The translations under genes and the position numbers were made by a program. Of a stretch of DNA of 34,898 nt, positions 8,701-16,173 are shown one piece after another (position 1 is the stretch's first letter; every line of letters starts with the position of its first letter). The DNA lies in contig CANTEO010000026.1 of the NCBI GenBank assembly GCA_947652855.1, positions 1 to 34,898 on the forward strand, written 5' to 3'. This stretch comes from an uncultured Roseburia sp. GTDB taxonomy: Bacteria > Bacillota > Clostridia > Lachnospirales > Lachnospiraceae. The notes beneath the pieces are model-generated. The model did no database searches, was not told the DNA's origin, and was given only the letters and a program-made list of their open reading frames with translations.

Positions 8701-9200
8701 CGGAATTGGCACGGCTGCAGAAAGCGTTGGAGGACGCGCAGAAAGCTCTTGTAAAGGCGCCGGTGTTAACAAAATTCACTGTTGGCGGAAGGAGCTATTC
8801 GATTGTAAACGCGGCGAAGAAGACGGTGAAGCTGACAAAAGGCAAGAATGCGAAGACCGAGAAGATCGGAACCGTTTCTTACAATGGCGTGAAGTACACC
8901 GTTGTCACGATTGGCAAGAACGCATATAAGAATGCGAATAAGCTTGTGAACCTGACGATTGGCGCAGGCGTGACAAAGATTGAAAAGATGGCGTTCAACA
9001 ATTGTAAGAAGTTAGCCAAGGTTACGTTCAGCGCGAAGAAGAAGCTTCCGAGCATGAATGGCGGATTTGTTAAGACGAAGAATAAGCCAACCATTAAGGT
9101 GCAGAAAGCGTTTAGGAAGAATGCGAAAGCGAAGAAGAACACACTTGGAAAGATGAAGAAAGCTGGATTTAAGAAGATTACTACAAGTAACATTAAATAA
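2784..9200 (+). CDS. Endo-alpha-N-acetylgalactosaminidase (GH101), multidomain, secreted
   Basis: Releases the core-1 disaccharide Gal-beta-1,3-GalNAc from Ser/Thr of mucin-type O-glycoproteins, outside the cell. From the ATG at 2784 (2138 aa): signal peptide with cleavage near VQAKA (about 30-35); LamG-like jelly-roll domain (35-215); carboxypeptidase-regulatory-like fold (235-305); GH101 core (315-1080) with probable nucleophile D794 in YLDVWYGD and acid/base E820 in RFSTEFGY; galactose-binding-like domains (1085-1430); Ig-like domain (1433-1522); F5/8-type CBM32 (1533-1688); four FIVAR repeats (1697-1991); and a very basic LRR_5 tail (1994-2138). No LPXTG motif or C-terminal anchor helix is present. 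A TTG at 2778 is an alternative start, but ATG has the better spacing (10 bases) from AAAGGAGG. D and E are 26 residues apart, where I recall 32 in the pneumococcal enzyme, so one loop is shorter. Confidence 0.95.
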   Translation: MRKCSFTKLLSCMLAFVLAFTPVLSAFPTVQAKAAQSTVWYHVEAGSGSGNGHNYSQPGNASVLVHQDKRMTIGDTFSFTVEKQTGEDGKGQNARLGFFYTYTDDSNWLYVGMNPNGSWYYEYKVGGSGGYPSLSLPDITDGTTAEMSIRMDREKLVVTVNGEKAEVNNQDFIALAEAVGNEGQFGFRAGYWENESGNTMFRFKDAKVGSEDLGGTWEFLAENANQVFEEQVVPVHTVSGKVQNKDGAAIEGAKVRVGSEGATTDANGAFSVDVEEGTYTVSVSARGYQAYSKDGVEVTADLTLEPIVMAAKEAITSSASIQKDSVKAVIGEKFPQVYEYELTDGAETKKIAGQNQKHLNQVKVNGVAITPVEPTGKSVEINADNAVYPMALKDAAAKIDMEMTVKVSVAENDLTWEVTEIKKNEGCEKIHSIEVPDLNLVTVDDMQSGAQFMGANVSSNTQASGDSKVTFENGFAPNSSAGFAYGFLSADGVTAGVWSNSEKEKDRRLTRNNGADFMSLTSSEWYYEYNNEDNFIFYNPGTEGNAEDPRVEYNNIPLSELPQAKVCLAGDLNEDGVSDWQDGAIAYRDIMNNPYGWEAMKDLVNYRISMNFSSQATNPYLKVADSIKKVYLATDGLPQAVMMKGYGSEGHDSANSEYGNVGERIGGIEDLKELNKIAHQYNTEMGIHINAQEAYPEAQSFSDDLINGPNNRGWGWLDQSYTINRAYDLGSGLRYKRLLQLYDQLNGTSLYANKWPGVVGEGGDKEAVADADTIAKTVEENVDNPTNFDFMYLDVWYGDSWETRKIAHQFNSLGWRFSTEFGYEGEYDSTWHHWSTEGHYGGSGAKGLNSDVIRFIRNHQKDNFVLNWPKYGGTADNPLLGGFDLTGFEGWGSHNDSFDTYITKTFLANVPTKFLQHYMVYKWENYEGEEESPVGNHEKQITLKSEDGKDTVVVARNEDQITPVDPEGKPASLSADAHQTYNYVERTIKLNDKVVLDNAKYLLPWIDSETKEEKLYFYDYHGGESAWDLQDDWASLANVKVYKITDIGRTEEKTVNVENGKLKLNAERNTPYVVVKGTSTSPKKEIEEWSTASHVKDSGFNAYAGTGDGDALDSGIWSGTADEMKNAKVVRIGEANNATGTGNKYLRMDGAAKVSTEISGLEKGKDYVAQIYVDNESDAKAWIKVTQGSDEVSNYTLKSIAQNYVQCDAHSTRAVAGSNMQRMLVPFVAKAATATLTLEREAGEGITYFDDIRIVEKKIDNIQADGSFKQDFESVVSGLYPFVMGPAQGVNDHVTHLSELHAPYTQAGWGNETLDDVLDGKWSLKHHGSNNGIIYRTIPQNLHMEAGQAYKVSFDYEAGVDSNYYMVIGEGEQALQSLDLLEVTPLSEGKVEKKSYSFVMSGAQSGQSWFGLASLGGGSTATGTSDFVLDNLVVTPIDVKINVTGDTQATSSANAIDMEVVFTGEASDVTWSSSDETVAIAVPDKTDGKKAKVHFVGFGDAVISAVTTVGGEEIILTTVVSLLESEELPEDEKQVAEWANVYANTQSEADGDVAANAIDGNTATHWHSEWSPNNFAVSEDNPAKLTVEAKDDIEGMNRLMFTQRSSNTNGIVVKYKVVVGTEFDPATHEVSGDVVETEVRNTKNPANGQTESCILPEGAKGKYVQIQVLNGMGGFASIAEVALDKVKNNNTPDENQNLIDNIKEAAKADVEEATGVIDENKTGNDGKEYTVDAWKELNEKKDAFENADDKVTASQLAQMRQEMVAATNKFKELKESGALGAQQTLSDTLAGVSEIKDKGNEGNANYTAESWSTFLSAYNKAEKGKNSDDKEALETLNTKLADAAGKLVTVLADAQEKLTAAVAAATEVKAAGQKDYSNESWNAFLAALDAAEKGKDLTDTAAIKTLTDALADAQKNLTEVKGLEAAKQAVTTVITAATALKNAGKGDYTDASWNAFLAALDAAEKGKNSSDPAELARLQKALEDAQKALVKAPVLTKFTVGGRSYSIVNAAKKTVKLTKGKNAKTEKIGTVSYNGVKYTVVTIGKNAYKNANKLVNLTIGAGVTKIEKMAFNNCKKLAKVTFSAKKKLPSMNGGFVKTKNKPTIKVQKAFRKNAKAKKNTLGKMKKAGFKKITTSNIK

Positions 9201-9227
9201 TGACAGCGGACATCAGATGAAACACAG

Positions 9228-9261
9228 ATATCCCCAACTGCCGAAAGGCGGTTGGGGATAT
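9228..9261. terminator. Hairpin between convergent GH101 and permease genes
   Basis: A 15-bp stem, ATATCCCCAACTGCC with GGCGGTTGGGGATAT (one T-G pair), closes a GAAA tetraloop. It lies between two converging genes and probably ends both transcripts, although the T-tracts are weak on each side. Confidence 0.75.
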
Positions 9262-9285
9262 TTGCATGAATGGAAAAGGCGGTTC

Positions 9286-11682
9286 TTACTTTTCATATCG
9301 AATCCGTTCAATGATAGATTCTTTCTTGACATTGCGGCTCAACAGAAATGCCAAGGCCGCTTCAAGCAGCAGGAGGCCCACAGCCAATAGCGTGATTTCG
9401 AGGATGGGGAGGCGGTATTCAAACAATCCGACCATCCCGATATCCTTACATTTTGCGTAAGCCAGATATCCGAGCGCGTTTCCCAGGGTCAATGAGATCA
9501 GGAGCGTCCCAACAGTGAAGATCAGGCCTTCCAGCTGCAGCATTTGATTCATTTGCCGATTGCTCATTCCAATGGCCTGCATCACTCCAAATTCCCGTTT
9601 TCTTGTCAGGATATTGGTAATCATGGTGTTTGCCATGTTCATAAAGCCGATGACGCATAAAATGATTAAGAAGGTATAGCATCCATTTCTTGTAAACGTA
9701 ATCTGTAAATCCATTAATTTGCTGGAATCCTCATAGCTTTTGATCCGAATGGGGAAATCTGTCTGGTCAGTCAATGATTCAAGCGCTTTTTTTACGGACT
9801 GCTCTGCGTCTGTGCCGCAGTCAACAAAAAGTATGCTTGTCAGATCGCCTTTGACGCCCAGTTTTTGATAGGTTTCTTCCGTCATGGTGAAAGCGGCGTC
9901 ATTGGAGTGGCCGCAGCTTCCAAGGATGGGCGCGGTAAACGGGATTTTGGAATTTCCGTCTAAAATTTCGAATTTCAAAGATTCGCCAAGCGTATAATCC
10001 TGATCTAAAAAATGATCCCACATATAAATGACGCCGTCTTGTTCGGATAAGCTTTTATAGTCCACTGTCCCGCGTTCTGCGTTTCGCTTAAGCCATGCGA
10101 AGTCTTCCTCATCTACAATCACAAGGTCTTCATAGGAGCTTTTGCCGTTCTGTTTTTCGGTTACATAAATTTGCGCCAGCTTTCGTGCCTTTACGTCAGT
10201 CACGCCGTCAATAGCCTTGATTTTTTCTATAAAATCTGCCCCGAAAGGCTCTTTTTGCTGAATGGCATAGAGGTTATTTTCCGGATAGGCTTTGTCGTCA
10301 AACGCATAGTCCAGCTCCAGTCGGAATCGGCCGTATTCTAAGTCTTCCCTCACCTGGCGCTCTCCATCCATATTGCCCACAATGTTCGCGATAATGACGA
10401 TAAAGATGCAGGAAAGGCCCATTGTCAGTATGGTGGTCGCCGTTCTCTTTCTGTGTAAGGAGAGGTTGGAGAGGGTGAGGCTTAAAATACGTATGTTTTC
10501 CCGGCCCTTGCGCCGCTGTTCGCTGCCGCCCGCCTCATAGCGCATGGATTCCACCGGAGAGGATTTTGCCGCCAGCTTCATTGGCTTATGCATAGAGATC
10601 AGGACGGTAAGCAGCGTCAGGGCCACAATGAGAAGCAGCAGTGGAAGGGAGAACAGGGAGAGATCCTTGCCCAACCCAAAATGGAACCAAACCTTTACAA
10701 CTAATATGCCGCCCAGAATTCCAGAAGGGATTGCCGGGACGCACAGGAGGATGCCTTCTACGCGCACCATATGCTTAAGCTGGCGCTTGCTTGCGCCGAT
10801 CGCCTTTAGGCGGCCAAATTCCTGTATTTTCTGCACGACGGCCACATTGAAGATATTATAGATCACCATTATGGAAATCAGCATAATCACGATTAGGATG
10901 CAGGCGCAGGGCAGGATCACTTCGGTATTGGGGGTTAAGCTAAAGAGCAGGTAATTGTCATTGATGAAGACCTGCTGCTCGGAAATGCCGATAGAGGCCG
11001 CCAGCTCTTTGATTTTTTCCTCCATTCCATCTGAGTTGAGCTTTTCCTCATTTGCGATCTGAAAGGCCAGCAGCACATCCTGCTCTTTGGATGGAATGCG
11101 GCTTTTGACAAAAGCTTCTGAGACATATGCGCCATAGGCTTTTATCAAGTCGTTCGCTTTGGAGGAAGGGGAAAATCCGCTGATGGTAAACGATTCCGTT
11201 TGAATTTCCCCGGCTCCGTTGATTCGAAGCGGAATCTCAATGGAATCCCCTATCTGTGGGTTTTTTGCGCCTAATGCGGTAAAAAACTCTCTTTGTGCAA
11301 GGATTTCCTGTTCTTCCATTGGCATTTTGCCGGACTCGGGCCGGATATGCGCCAGCATTTGCGCAGTTTCATCGGCCGCGCGCAAATTGAGGCTGTAGTT
11401 TGGGCAGACGGCTTTTCCGGCGTAGGTTTGCCGCCCGACGTTTAAAAACTGGGAGTGGAGCGTTATTTTTTCGATTTCTTCCGGCGTAACGTGGCTGAAT
11501 GTCCCATAGTGCTCCCCATAGTTGTGGGCGGCGTTTGCAATTTGCTCCTGAATTAAAGCGTTCCCGCCAAAAGAGATGATGCTGATTAAGGCCGTTGTCA
11601 GGAAAATGGCTACGCCTGTCAGCAGGCTTTTGATTTTTCCGGCCTTTAGGCTTGCCAGGGCCAGCTTTGTGGAGGTTTTCAT
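9286..11682 (-). CDS. ABC transporter permease, FtsX/MacB type
   Basis: A 798-aa membrane component of an ABC exporter or mechanotransmission complex. TM1 is at about 19-40, followed by a large extracytoplasmic domain (41-250), TM2-4 (253-365) with the FtsX motif FGRLKAIGASKRQ, TM5 (415-434), a second extracytoplasmic domain (435-685), and a C-terminal three-helix FtsX unit with the matching motif FGVMQAIGMSNRQ. The two halves are duplicated FtsX modules, unlike BceB with its single large loop. The start ATG overlaps the ATPase stop as ATGA, showing translational coupling. Together with the upstream kinase and regulator it is probably part of an envelope-stress or antimicrobial-peptide response. 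The substrate is unknown. Confidence 0.88.
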   Translation of the reverse strand: MKTSTKLALASLKAGKIKSLLTGVAIFLTTALISIISFGGNALIQEQIANAAHNYGEHYGTFSHVTPEEIEKITLHSQFLNVGRQTYAGKAVCPNYSLNLRAADETAQMLAHIRPESGKMPMEEQEILAQREFFTALGAKNPQIGDSIEIPLRINGAGEIQTESFTISGFSPSSKANDLIKAYGAYVSEAFVKSRIPSKEQDVLLAFQIANEEKLNSDGMEEKIKELAASIGISEQQVFINDNYLLFSLTPNTEVILPCACILIVIMLISIMVIYNIFNVAVVQKIQEFGRLKAIGASKRQLKHMVRVEGILLCVPAIPSGILGGILVVKVWFHFGLGKDLSLFSLPLLLLIVALTLLTVLISMHKPMKLAAKSSPVESMRYEAGGSEQRRKGRENIRILSLTLSNLSLHRKRTATTILTMGLSCIFIVIIANIVGNMDGERQVREDLEYGRFRLELDYAFDDKAYPENNLYAIQQKEPFGADFIEKIKAIDGVTDVKARKLAQIYVTEKQNGKSSYEDLVIVDEEDFAWLKRNAERGTVDYKSLSEQDGVIYMWDHFLDQDYTLGESLKFEILDGNSKIPFTAPILGSCGHSNDAAFTMTEETYQKLGVKGDLTSILFVDCGTDAEQSVKKALESLTDQTDFPIRIKSYEDSSKLMDLQITFTRNGCYTFLIILCVIGFMNMANTMITNILTRKREFGVMQAIGMSNRQMNQMLQLEGLIFTVGTLLISLTLGNALGYLAYAKCKDIGMVGLFEYRLPILEITLLAVGLLLLEAALAFLLSRNVKKESIIERIRYEK

Positions 11683-12404
11683 GCGCGCACCGCCTTTCCG
11701 TCCGGGGCTACGGCGCTTACGGCTGCAATTTTGCTGTCGTTAATGACAAGGCCGTCTTCAATCGTTAAGATCCGGTCTGCCATTTGCGCAAGCTCCTCAT
11801 CATGGGTAATCATAATCAAAGTCTGCCCGTATCTTTTGACGGAGGTTTTTAACAGGCTCATCACCTCCAGGCTGGTTTTGCTGTCCAGGTTCCCTGTCGG
11901 CTCGTCTGCCAGGATGATGTCCGGCTTTGTGGCAAGCGCGCGGGCAATCGCAACTCTCTGCTGCTGCCCGCCGGATAAGGTGTTTGGCATATTGTGGGTT
12001 TTTTCGTTTAAGGAAAGCACATCTATAATGCCGCCGACAAAGCCTGTGTCCGCTTTTTTATGATCCAGGCCAAGGGGAAGGACGATGTTCTCCCAGACAT
12101 TGATGGAAGAGATCAGGTTATACGACTGGAACACGAAGCCGATTTTCCTTCTGCGGAAGGCGGAGAGCTGCTCCTCCTTCATAGAAAAGATGTCCTGCCC
12201 ATTGATGAGGACTTTGCCTGCGGTCGGGCGGTCAAGCCCGCCGAGCAGATGCAGAAGAGTGGACTTGCCAGAGCCGGATTTTCCGACAATCGCGCAAAAT
12301 TCTCCTTTTTCGACAGAGATATTTGTGTGGTTGACGGCTTTGATCTCATTTTCCGCAGAGCCGTAATATTTGCATAAATCTTTTGTTTCTAATATGGCCT
12401 TCAT
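11679..12404 (-). CDS. ABC transporter ATP-binding protein, MacB/LolD family
   Basis: A 241-aa nucleotide-binding subunit that powers the adjacent FtsX-type permease at the inner membrane face. Walker A is GKSGSGKS (41-48, K47), Q-loop FQ (Q93), signature LSGGQ (143-147), Walker B ILADEP with catalytic E168, D-loop NLD, and switch H201 in THDEE. All catalytic parts are intact. AAAGGAGG precedes the start by 9 bases. It is the third gene of a minus-strand set: regulator, kinase, ATPase, permease. A possible response-regulator site lies upstream, within the end of the kinase gene. Confidence 0.95.
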   Translation of the reverse strand: MKAILETKDLCKYYGSAENEIKAVNHTNISVEKGEFCAIVGKSGSGKSTLLHLLGGLDRPTAGKVLINGQDIFSMKEEQLSAFRRRKIGFVFQSYNLISSINVWENIVLPLGLDHKKADTGFVGGIIDVLSLNEKTHNMPNTLSGGQQQRVAIARALATKPDIILADEPTGNLDSKTSLEVMSLLKTSVKRYGQTLIMITHDEELAQMADRILTIEDGLVINDSKIAAVSAVAPDGKAVRA

Positions 12405-12433
12405 AAAGATGCCCTCCTTTGCTGTTTGAGTTC

Positions 12434-12439
12434 AGTATA
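12434..12439 (-). promoter_or_regulatory. Possible -10 of the ABC transporter promoter
   Basis: Read on the minus strand, TATACT lies about 30 bases before the ATPase start. No good -35 sits 17 bases further up, which would fit a promoter needing an activator such as the linked response regulator. This is inference. Confidence 0.3.
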
Positions 12440-12481
12440 AGGCGTGAATCTTACGGCTGGCTTTCAAAAGGAAAAAGAAAC

Positions 12482-13738
12482 CTAACAGTTTTGTAAGTTT
12501 TCTCTTGGGATCATAAGATGCACGGAAAAGACGCTCCCGACTGTCCCGTCTTTCCTTTGGCGGGCGTATAGGACGCCGCTTTGCCGCTCTATAATTTCCC
12601 TTGCAAGGTAAAGGCCGACTCCAGAGCCTTCTGTGCGCTCTGCAAAGGCTCCGCGGTAAAATCGCTGAAAGATTTTAGAAAGCTCTGATTTTGGGATGCC
12701 GGGCCCTTCGTCTATGAAATCCACTTTCAGGTAGGTCGTGAGGCGTTCGGCGCGTATGGTGATTCGGGAGCCTTCCCGGCTGTATTTGACGGCGTTGTCC
12801 AAAAGGTTGATAAACGCCTCCGCAGTCCATTTGGCGTCGTGCAGCGCAAGCAGGGGATCAGGGCAGGAATGAGTGTCCATTTCAATGGAAATGCGTTTTT
12901 CATTGGCCTTCTCATAGACGCGGTTGACTGCGGCTAAAATCGTCTGTGAGAGGTCGCCGGCCTTTGCATGAATGGAGATCAGCCCGTTTTCCATGCGGGA
13001 AACATTGATGAGAGAGCCGGCCAAATTCTCAAGCGCGCCTAAATGGCGCAGGCAGCTATCTGAAAATTCCCGGCATTCCGATGGGGTCAGGTCTTCCTGG
13101 CTTAACAGCTCAAGGCTCATCCGTAAGGAGGCGAGGGGCGTTTTCAGTTGATGGGAGATGTCGGTCACAAGGGCCTTGGTGGCTTCTTTTTCTGCGTGGG
13201 CGTTTTTGCGGTCAGACTGGATTTGCGCCTGTAAGGAGCGGATCCGGTCAGAAAGGGCCGCGTCGCAAGGCTCTAAGGTGAGGTCTGGCAAATCGGGATC
13301 CACGTCCTGAAGGCGGCATAGGAGCTGTTCCAGCTTGGCGTTTTTCTGAAAGCCTTGTTTTTGGAGCAGATGGTAAAGCAAATAGAGCAGCGAGAGGGCC
13401 GCTGTGCAAAATGCGGCGAGAATCAGCCAGATTTGATTCCGTTCAGCCCGGAATTTGGCGTCCCAGACAGTTTCGGTGTGCCTGTCATAGCCGTATTCCT
13501 GTAATTTTTTCGATCCAGAGGCCAGCCAATTGGCGTCAGGCGCTTCTTTTAGCCATAGAAGGACGGCCTCGCCGGAAGATCCGCTGTCTGCGATTTTTGC
13601 AATGACGGCTTTTGTGTCAGAATAGCTTTTTTTCAGTCCCTTCGTCAATAAGCCCGCCGCAAGCGCTGTGGCGGTAAGGAGCAAAAGGCTGATGAAAAGC
13701 AGGGTTCCTTTTATGCTTTTTCGACAGATAAATTCCAT
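12482..13738 (-). CDS. Sensor histidine kinase
   Basis: A 418-aa membrane kinase that autophosphorylates and passes phosphate to the adjacent OmpR-type regulator. TM1 is at about 12-31, an extracytoplasmic sensor of about 70 residues follows, and TM2 is at 102-124. The H-box TDISHQLKTP carries H196. The ATPase lobe has the N-box NLLDNAVKYS, G1 DEGPGIP, F-box QRFYRG and G2 GSGVGLYLA. The sensor loop is longer than the very short loop of intramembrane-sensing BceS kinases, so direct ligand sensing is possible. The gene starts inside the 3' end of the regulator gene (28-base overlap), which couples their translation. The signal is unknown. Confidence 0.93.
   Translation of the reverse strand: MEFICRKSIKGTLLFISLLLLTATALAAGLLTKGLKKSYSDTKAVIAKIADSGSSGEAVLLWLKEAPDANWLASGSKKLQEYGYDRHTETVWDAKFRAERNQIWLILAAFCTAALSLLYLLYHLLQKQGFQKNAKLEQLLCRLQDVDPDLPDLTLEPCDAALSDRIRSLQAQIQSDRKNAHAEKEATKALVTDISHQLKTPLASLRMSLELLSQEDLTPSECREFSDSCLRHLGALENLAGSLINVSRMENGLISIHAKAGDLSQTILAAVNRVYEKANEKRISIEMDTHSCPDPLLALHDAKWTAEAFINLLDNAVKYSREGSRITIRAERLTTYLKVDFIDEGPGIPKSELSKIFQRFYRGAFAERTEGSGVGLYLAREIIERQSGVLYARQRKDGTVGSVFSVHLMIPRENLQNC
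12483..12496. promoter_or_regulatory. BceR-like operator candidate
   Basis: The plus-strand sequence TAACAGTTTTGTAA matches the inverted-repeat form TnACA-N4-TGTAA described for regulators of Bce-type peptide detoxification modules. It overlaps the last codons of the kinase gene, about 45 bases upstream of the candidate -10 of the ABC genes. A single short match can arise by chance, so this is a prediction. Confidence 0.35.
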
Positions 13739-14412
13739 ACGTACCCCATTCCCCGAATATTTTTAATCATGCGCGCCTCCCCATGGTCTTGAATTTTTTC
13801 CCGTAGGCGGTTGATGTTTACGGCGACCGTGTTTTCATCCGCAAAGGCGCCGTCCAGGTCAAACAGCTTTTCCAATATCTGATTTTTGGAAAGGATTTGC
13901 TTTGGATGGCTGAAAAACAGCTGCAGCAGCTTATTTTCGTTTTTTGTCAGGCTGACGGGCCGGCCTTCGGCAAGCAGGCGCGATTCGCTTGGGCAGAACA
14001 GCAAATGCCCGGACTTCATTGTGACAGGCCCATTGTCGGCTCCTTTTTCCATGCGTTTAAAGATGGCGTTGATTTTGGACATTAAGACAGCCAGGCTGAA
14101 CGGCTTTGTGATATAGTCGTCCGCACCCGTCTCATAGCCCATGACGATGTCGGTCTCTAAATCCATGGCAGTCAGGAAAATAAATTGCAGGTCGCTTTTT
14201 AACTGCTGCCGGATGTACGTTAAAAAGGAAAGGCCGTTTCCGTCCGTCAGCGTGATGTCGCAGAGAACGAGCTGCACGTCGTTTTCGCCAAGCAGCGCCT
14301 TGCCTTCTTTGAGGCTGCCGCAGGCGATGCAGCGGTAGCCTTCTCTTTCCAGCTTGAACTGAATGCCGCGCCGCAGGCTCTCTTCGTCTTCTAATAACAA
14401 AATTGTGTTCAT
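13711..14412 (-). CDS. OmpR/PhoB-family response regulator
   Basis: A 233-aa DNA-binding regulator. The receiver domain (1-115) has the acidic pocket LLLEDEE (residues 5-11), phospho-acceptor D52 in LCDITL, T81 and K103 in TKPF. The winged-helix domain (130-228) ends in the typical GYVWNL hairpin. It is first in the minus-strand set regulator-kinase-ATPase-permease, and the likely target is the transporter promoter near 12434-12496. TGGAG precedes the start by 8 bases. No strong promoter is obvious in the 267-bp gap shared with divergent gdhA. Confidence 0.94.
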   Translation of the reverse strand: MNTILLLEDEESLRRGIQFKLEREGYRCIACGSLKEGKALLGENDVQLVLCDITLTDGNGLSFLTYIRQQLKSDLQFIFLTAMDLETDIVMGYETGADDYITKPFSLAVLMSKINAIFKRMEKGADNGPVTMKSGHLLFCPSESRLLAEGRPVSLTKNENKLLQLFFSHPKQILSKNQILEKLFDLDGAFADENTVAVNINRLREKIQDHGEARMIKNIRGMGYVWNLSVEKA

Positions 14413-14573
14413 AGGAATGCTCCATTTCAGTATGCAGGCGTTGGATTGTGTCAGCTACTATGGTAGCAAAATCAGGACGAAAAAGAAAGGGATTTTCTTT
14501 CGCGGTCCATGGGCCAGACAGCCGCGCCTGCCTGACTGCGTTAAGCGGGAGAGGCAGAAAAATAAAAAAAATA

Positions 14574-14602
14574 TTGCGCCGCAGATAAAAAAATACTAAA
14601 AT
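14574..14602 (+). promoter_or_regulatory. Promoter of gdhA
   Basis: TTGCGC (14574-14579), a 17-base A-rich spacer and TAAAAT (14597-14602) lie about 80 bases before the gdhA start. Confidence 0.6.
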
Positions 14603-14679
14603 AAATGTATTGGGCGTCTTTCTTTTGGGAAATTGGCAAAAGATGGTGTTGAAGAAAACAAAGAAAAGGAGATTGAGAC

Positions 14680-16014
14680 ATGAGCTACGTAGATGAAGTG
14701 TTAGAGAGGGTAAAGGCGAAAAATGCGTCTGAGCCGGAGTTCTTGCAGGCGTTGGAAGAAGTTTTGGATTCTTTGCGTCCGGTGATTGACGCAAATGAAG
14801 AGCTTTACAGGAGAGAGGCGCTCCTGGAGCGCTTAACGGAGCCGGACAGGCAGTTTAAGTTCCGCGTGCCGTGGGTGGACGATAAGGGCCAGGTTCAGGT
14901 GAACACAGGATACCGGATTCAGTTCAATAACGCAATTGGGCCTTACAAGGGGGGCCTGCGCCTGCATCCTTCCGTGAATACCGGAATCATCAAGTTTTTG
15001 GGATTTGAGCAGATTTTCAAAAATTCCCTGACGGGCCTTCCGATTGGCGGCGGCAAGGGCGGCGCGGATTTTGACCCGAAAGGCAAATCGGACAGGGAAG
15101 TGATGGCGTTCTGCCAGAGCTTTATGACGGAGCTGTGCAAATACATTGGCGCGGACGTAGACGTTCCGGCCGGCGACATTGGGACGGGCGCAAGGGAAAT
15201 CGGATATATGTTCGGCCAGTATAAAAAAATCAAGAGCGTCTATGAAGGCGTCCTGACAGGCAAGGGCTTATCCTACGGCGGATCCCTGGCGCGCACCGAG
15301 GCGACGGGATACGGCTTATTGTACATCACGGAAGAGCTGATGAAATGCCATGGCGAGTCCATGCAGGGCAAGACGGTTGTTGTATCCGGCGCGGGAAATG
15401 TCGCGATTTATGCGACGCAGAAGGCGCAGCAGATGGGCGCGAAGGTTGTGACCTGCTCCGATTCCACCGGATGGATTTATGACTCGGAAGGAATTGACGT
15501 GGCGCTGTTAAAAGAGGTCAAAGAAGTAAAGCGCGCCCGCTTAACGGAATATGCGGCGGCAAGGCCAAGCGCAGAGTATCACGAAGGGCGCGGCGTATGG
15601 CAGATTACGTGCGATATTGCCCTTCCATGCGCGACGCAGAATGAGCTTCTGATCGACGACGCGAAGCAGCTGGTGGCGAATGGCTGCAAGGCGGTATGTG
15701 AAGGCGCGAATATGCCGACGACGATTGACGCGACGAAGTACTTACAGGAGAATGGCGTATGGTTCATCGGCGGCAAGGCGGCGAATGCAGGCGGCGTTGC
15801 GACTTCCGCCCTCGAGATGTCACAGAACAGCGAGCGGTTAAGCTGGACGTTTGAGGAAGTGGATGCAAAGCTGCAGCAGATCATGGTGAACATTTACCAC
15901 AACATCGACGACGCCGCGAAACGTTACGGCCAGGAAGGCAACTATGTCATGGGCGCAAATATCGCGGGCTTTGAGAAGGTCGCGAATGCGATGATCGCTC
16001 AGGGCGTGGTGTAA
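14680..16014 (+). CDS. gdhA: NADP-type glutamate dehydrogenase
   Basis: Interconverts 2-oxoglutarate plus ammonium and glutamate in the cytoplasm, mainly assimilating nitrogen. The 444-aa length is that of hexameric bacterial GdhA. The substrate site is seen in GPYKGGLRLHP (K90) and PIGGGKGGADFDP with catalytic K126. D166 in PAGDIGTG is the expected catalytic Asp. The Rossmann domain starts at VVSGAGNVA (about 230). AAGGAG lies 8 bases before the ATG. It is monocistronic, with its own promoter and a GC-rich terminator, and diverges from the two-component genes. Coenzyme preference is inferred from the family. Confidence 0.97.
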   Translation: MSYVDEVLERVKAKNASEPEFLQALEEVLDSLRPVIDANEELYRREALLERLTEPDRQFKFRVPWVDDKGQVQVNTGYRIQFNNAIGPYKGGLRLHPSVNTGIIKFLGFEQIFKNSLTGLPIGGGKGGADFDPKGKSDREVMAFCQSFMTELCKYIGADVDVPAGDIGTGAREIGYMFGQYKKIKSVYEGVLTGKGLSYGGSLARTEATGYGLLYITEELMKCHGESMQGKTVVVSGAGNVAIYATQKAQQMGAKVVTCSDSTGWIYDSEGIDVALLKEVKEVKRARLTEYAAARPSAEYHEGRGVWQITCDIALPCATQNELLIDDAKQLVANGCKAVCEGANMPTTIDATKYLQENGVWFIGGKAANAGGVATSALEMSQNSERLSWTFEEVDAKLQQIMVNIYHNIDDAAKRYGQEGNYVMGANIAGFEKVANAMIAQGVV

Positions 16015-16054
16015 GAGGACGTCGTGCAATAAACGGCTTGTATAGAGGGTTATG

Positions 16055-16095
16055 TCTCCCCTGGCGGCGCGTCGGCGCGGCCGGGGGAGATTTTT
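16055..16095 (+). terminator. Terminator after gdhA
   Basis: TCTCCCC (16055-16061) and GGGGAGA (16084-16090) close a GC-rich imperfect helix, followed by five Ts. Confidence 0.85.
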
Positions 16096-16138
16096 GCATT
16101 GCGGTCAAGCGGCCGGCCGCGGTCCATTGAAAAAAATC

Positions 16139-16167
16139 TTGACACGTGGTGGAACGTGTACTATACT
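16139..16167 (+). promoter_or_regulatory. Strong promoter of rplM-rpsI
   Basis: TTGACA (16139-16144), exactly 17 bases, then TATACT (16162-16167). Confidence 0.85.
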
Positions 16168-16173
16168 ATTTAA

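Noticed and set aside
9228..9261. Attachment site or small mobile element
   Set aside because: A simple tetraloop hairpin between convergent genes; terminator function is sufficient.
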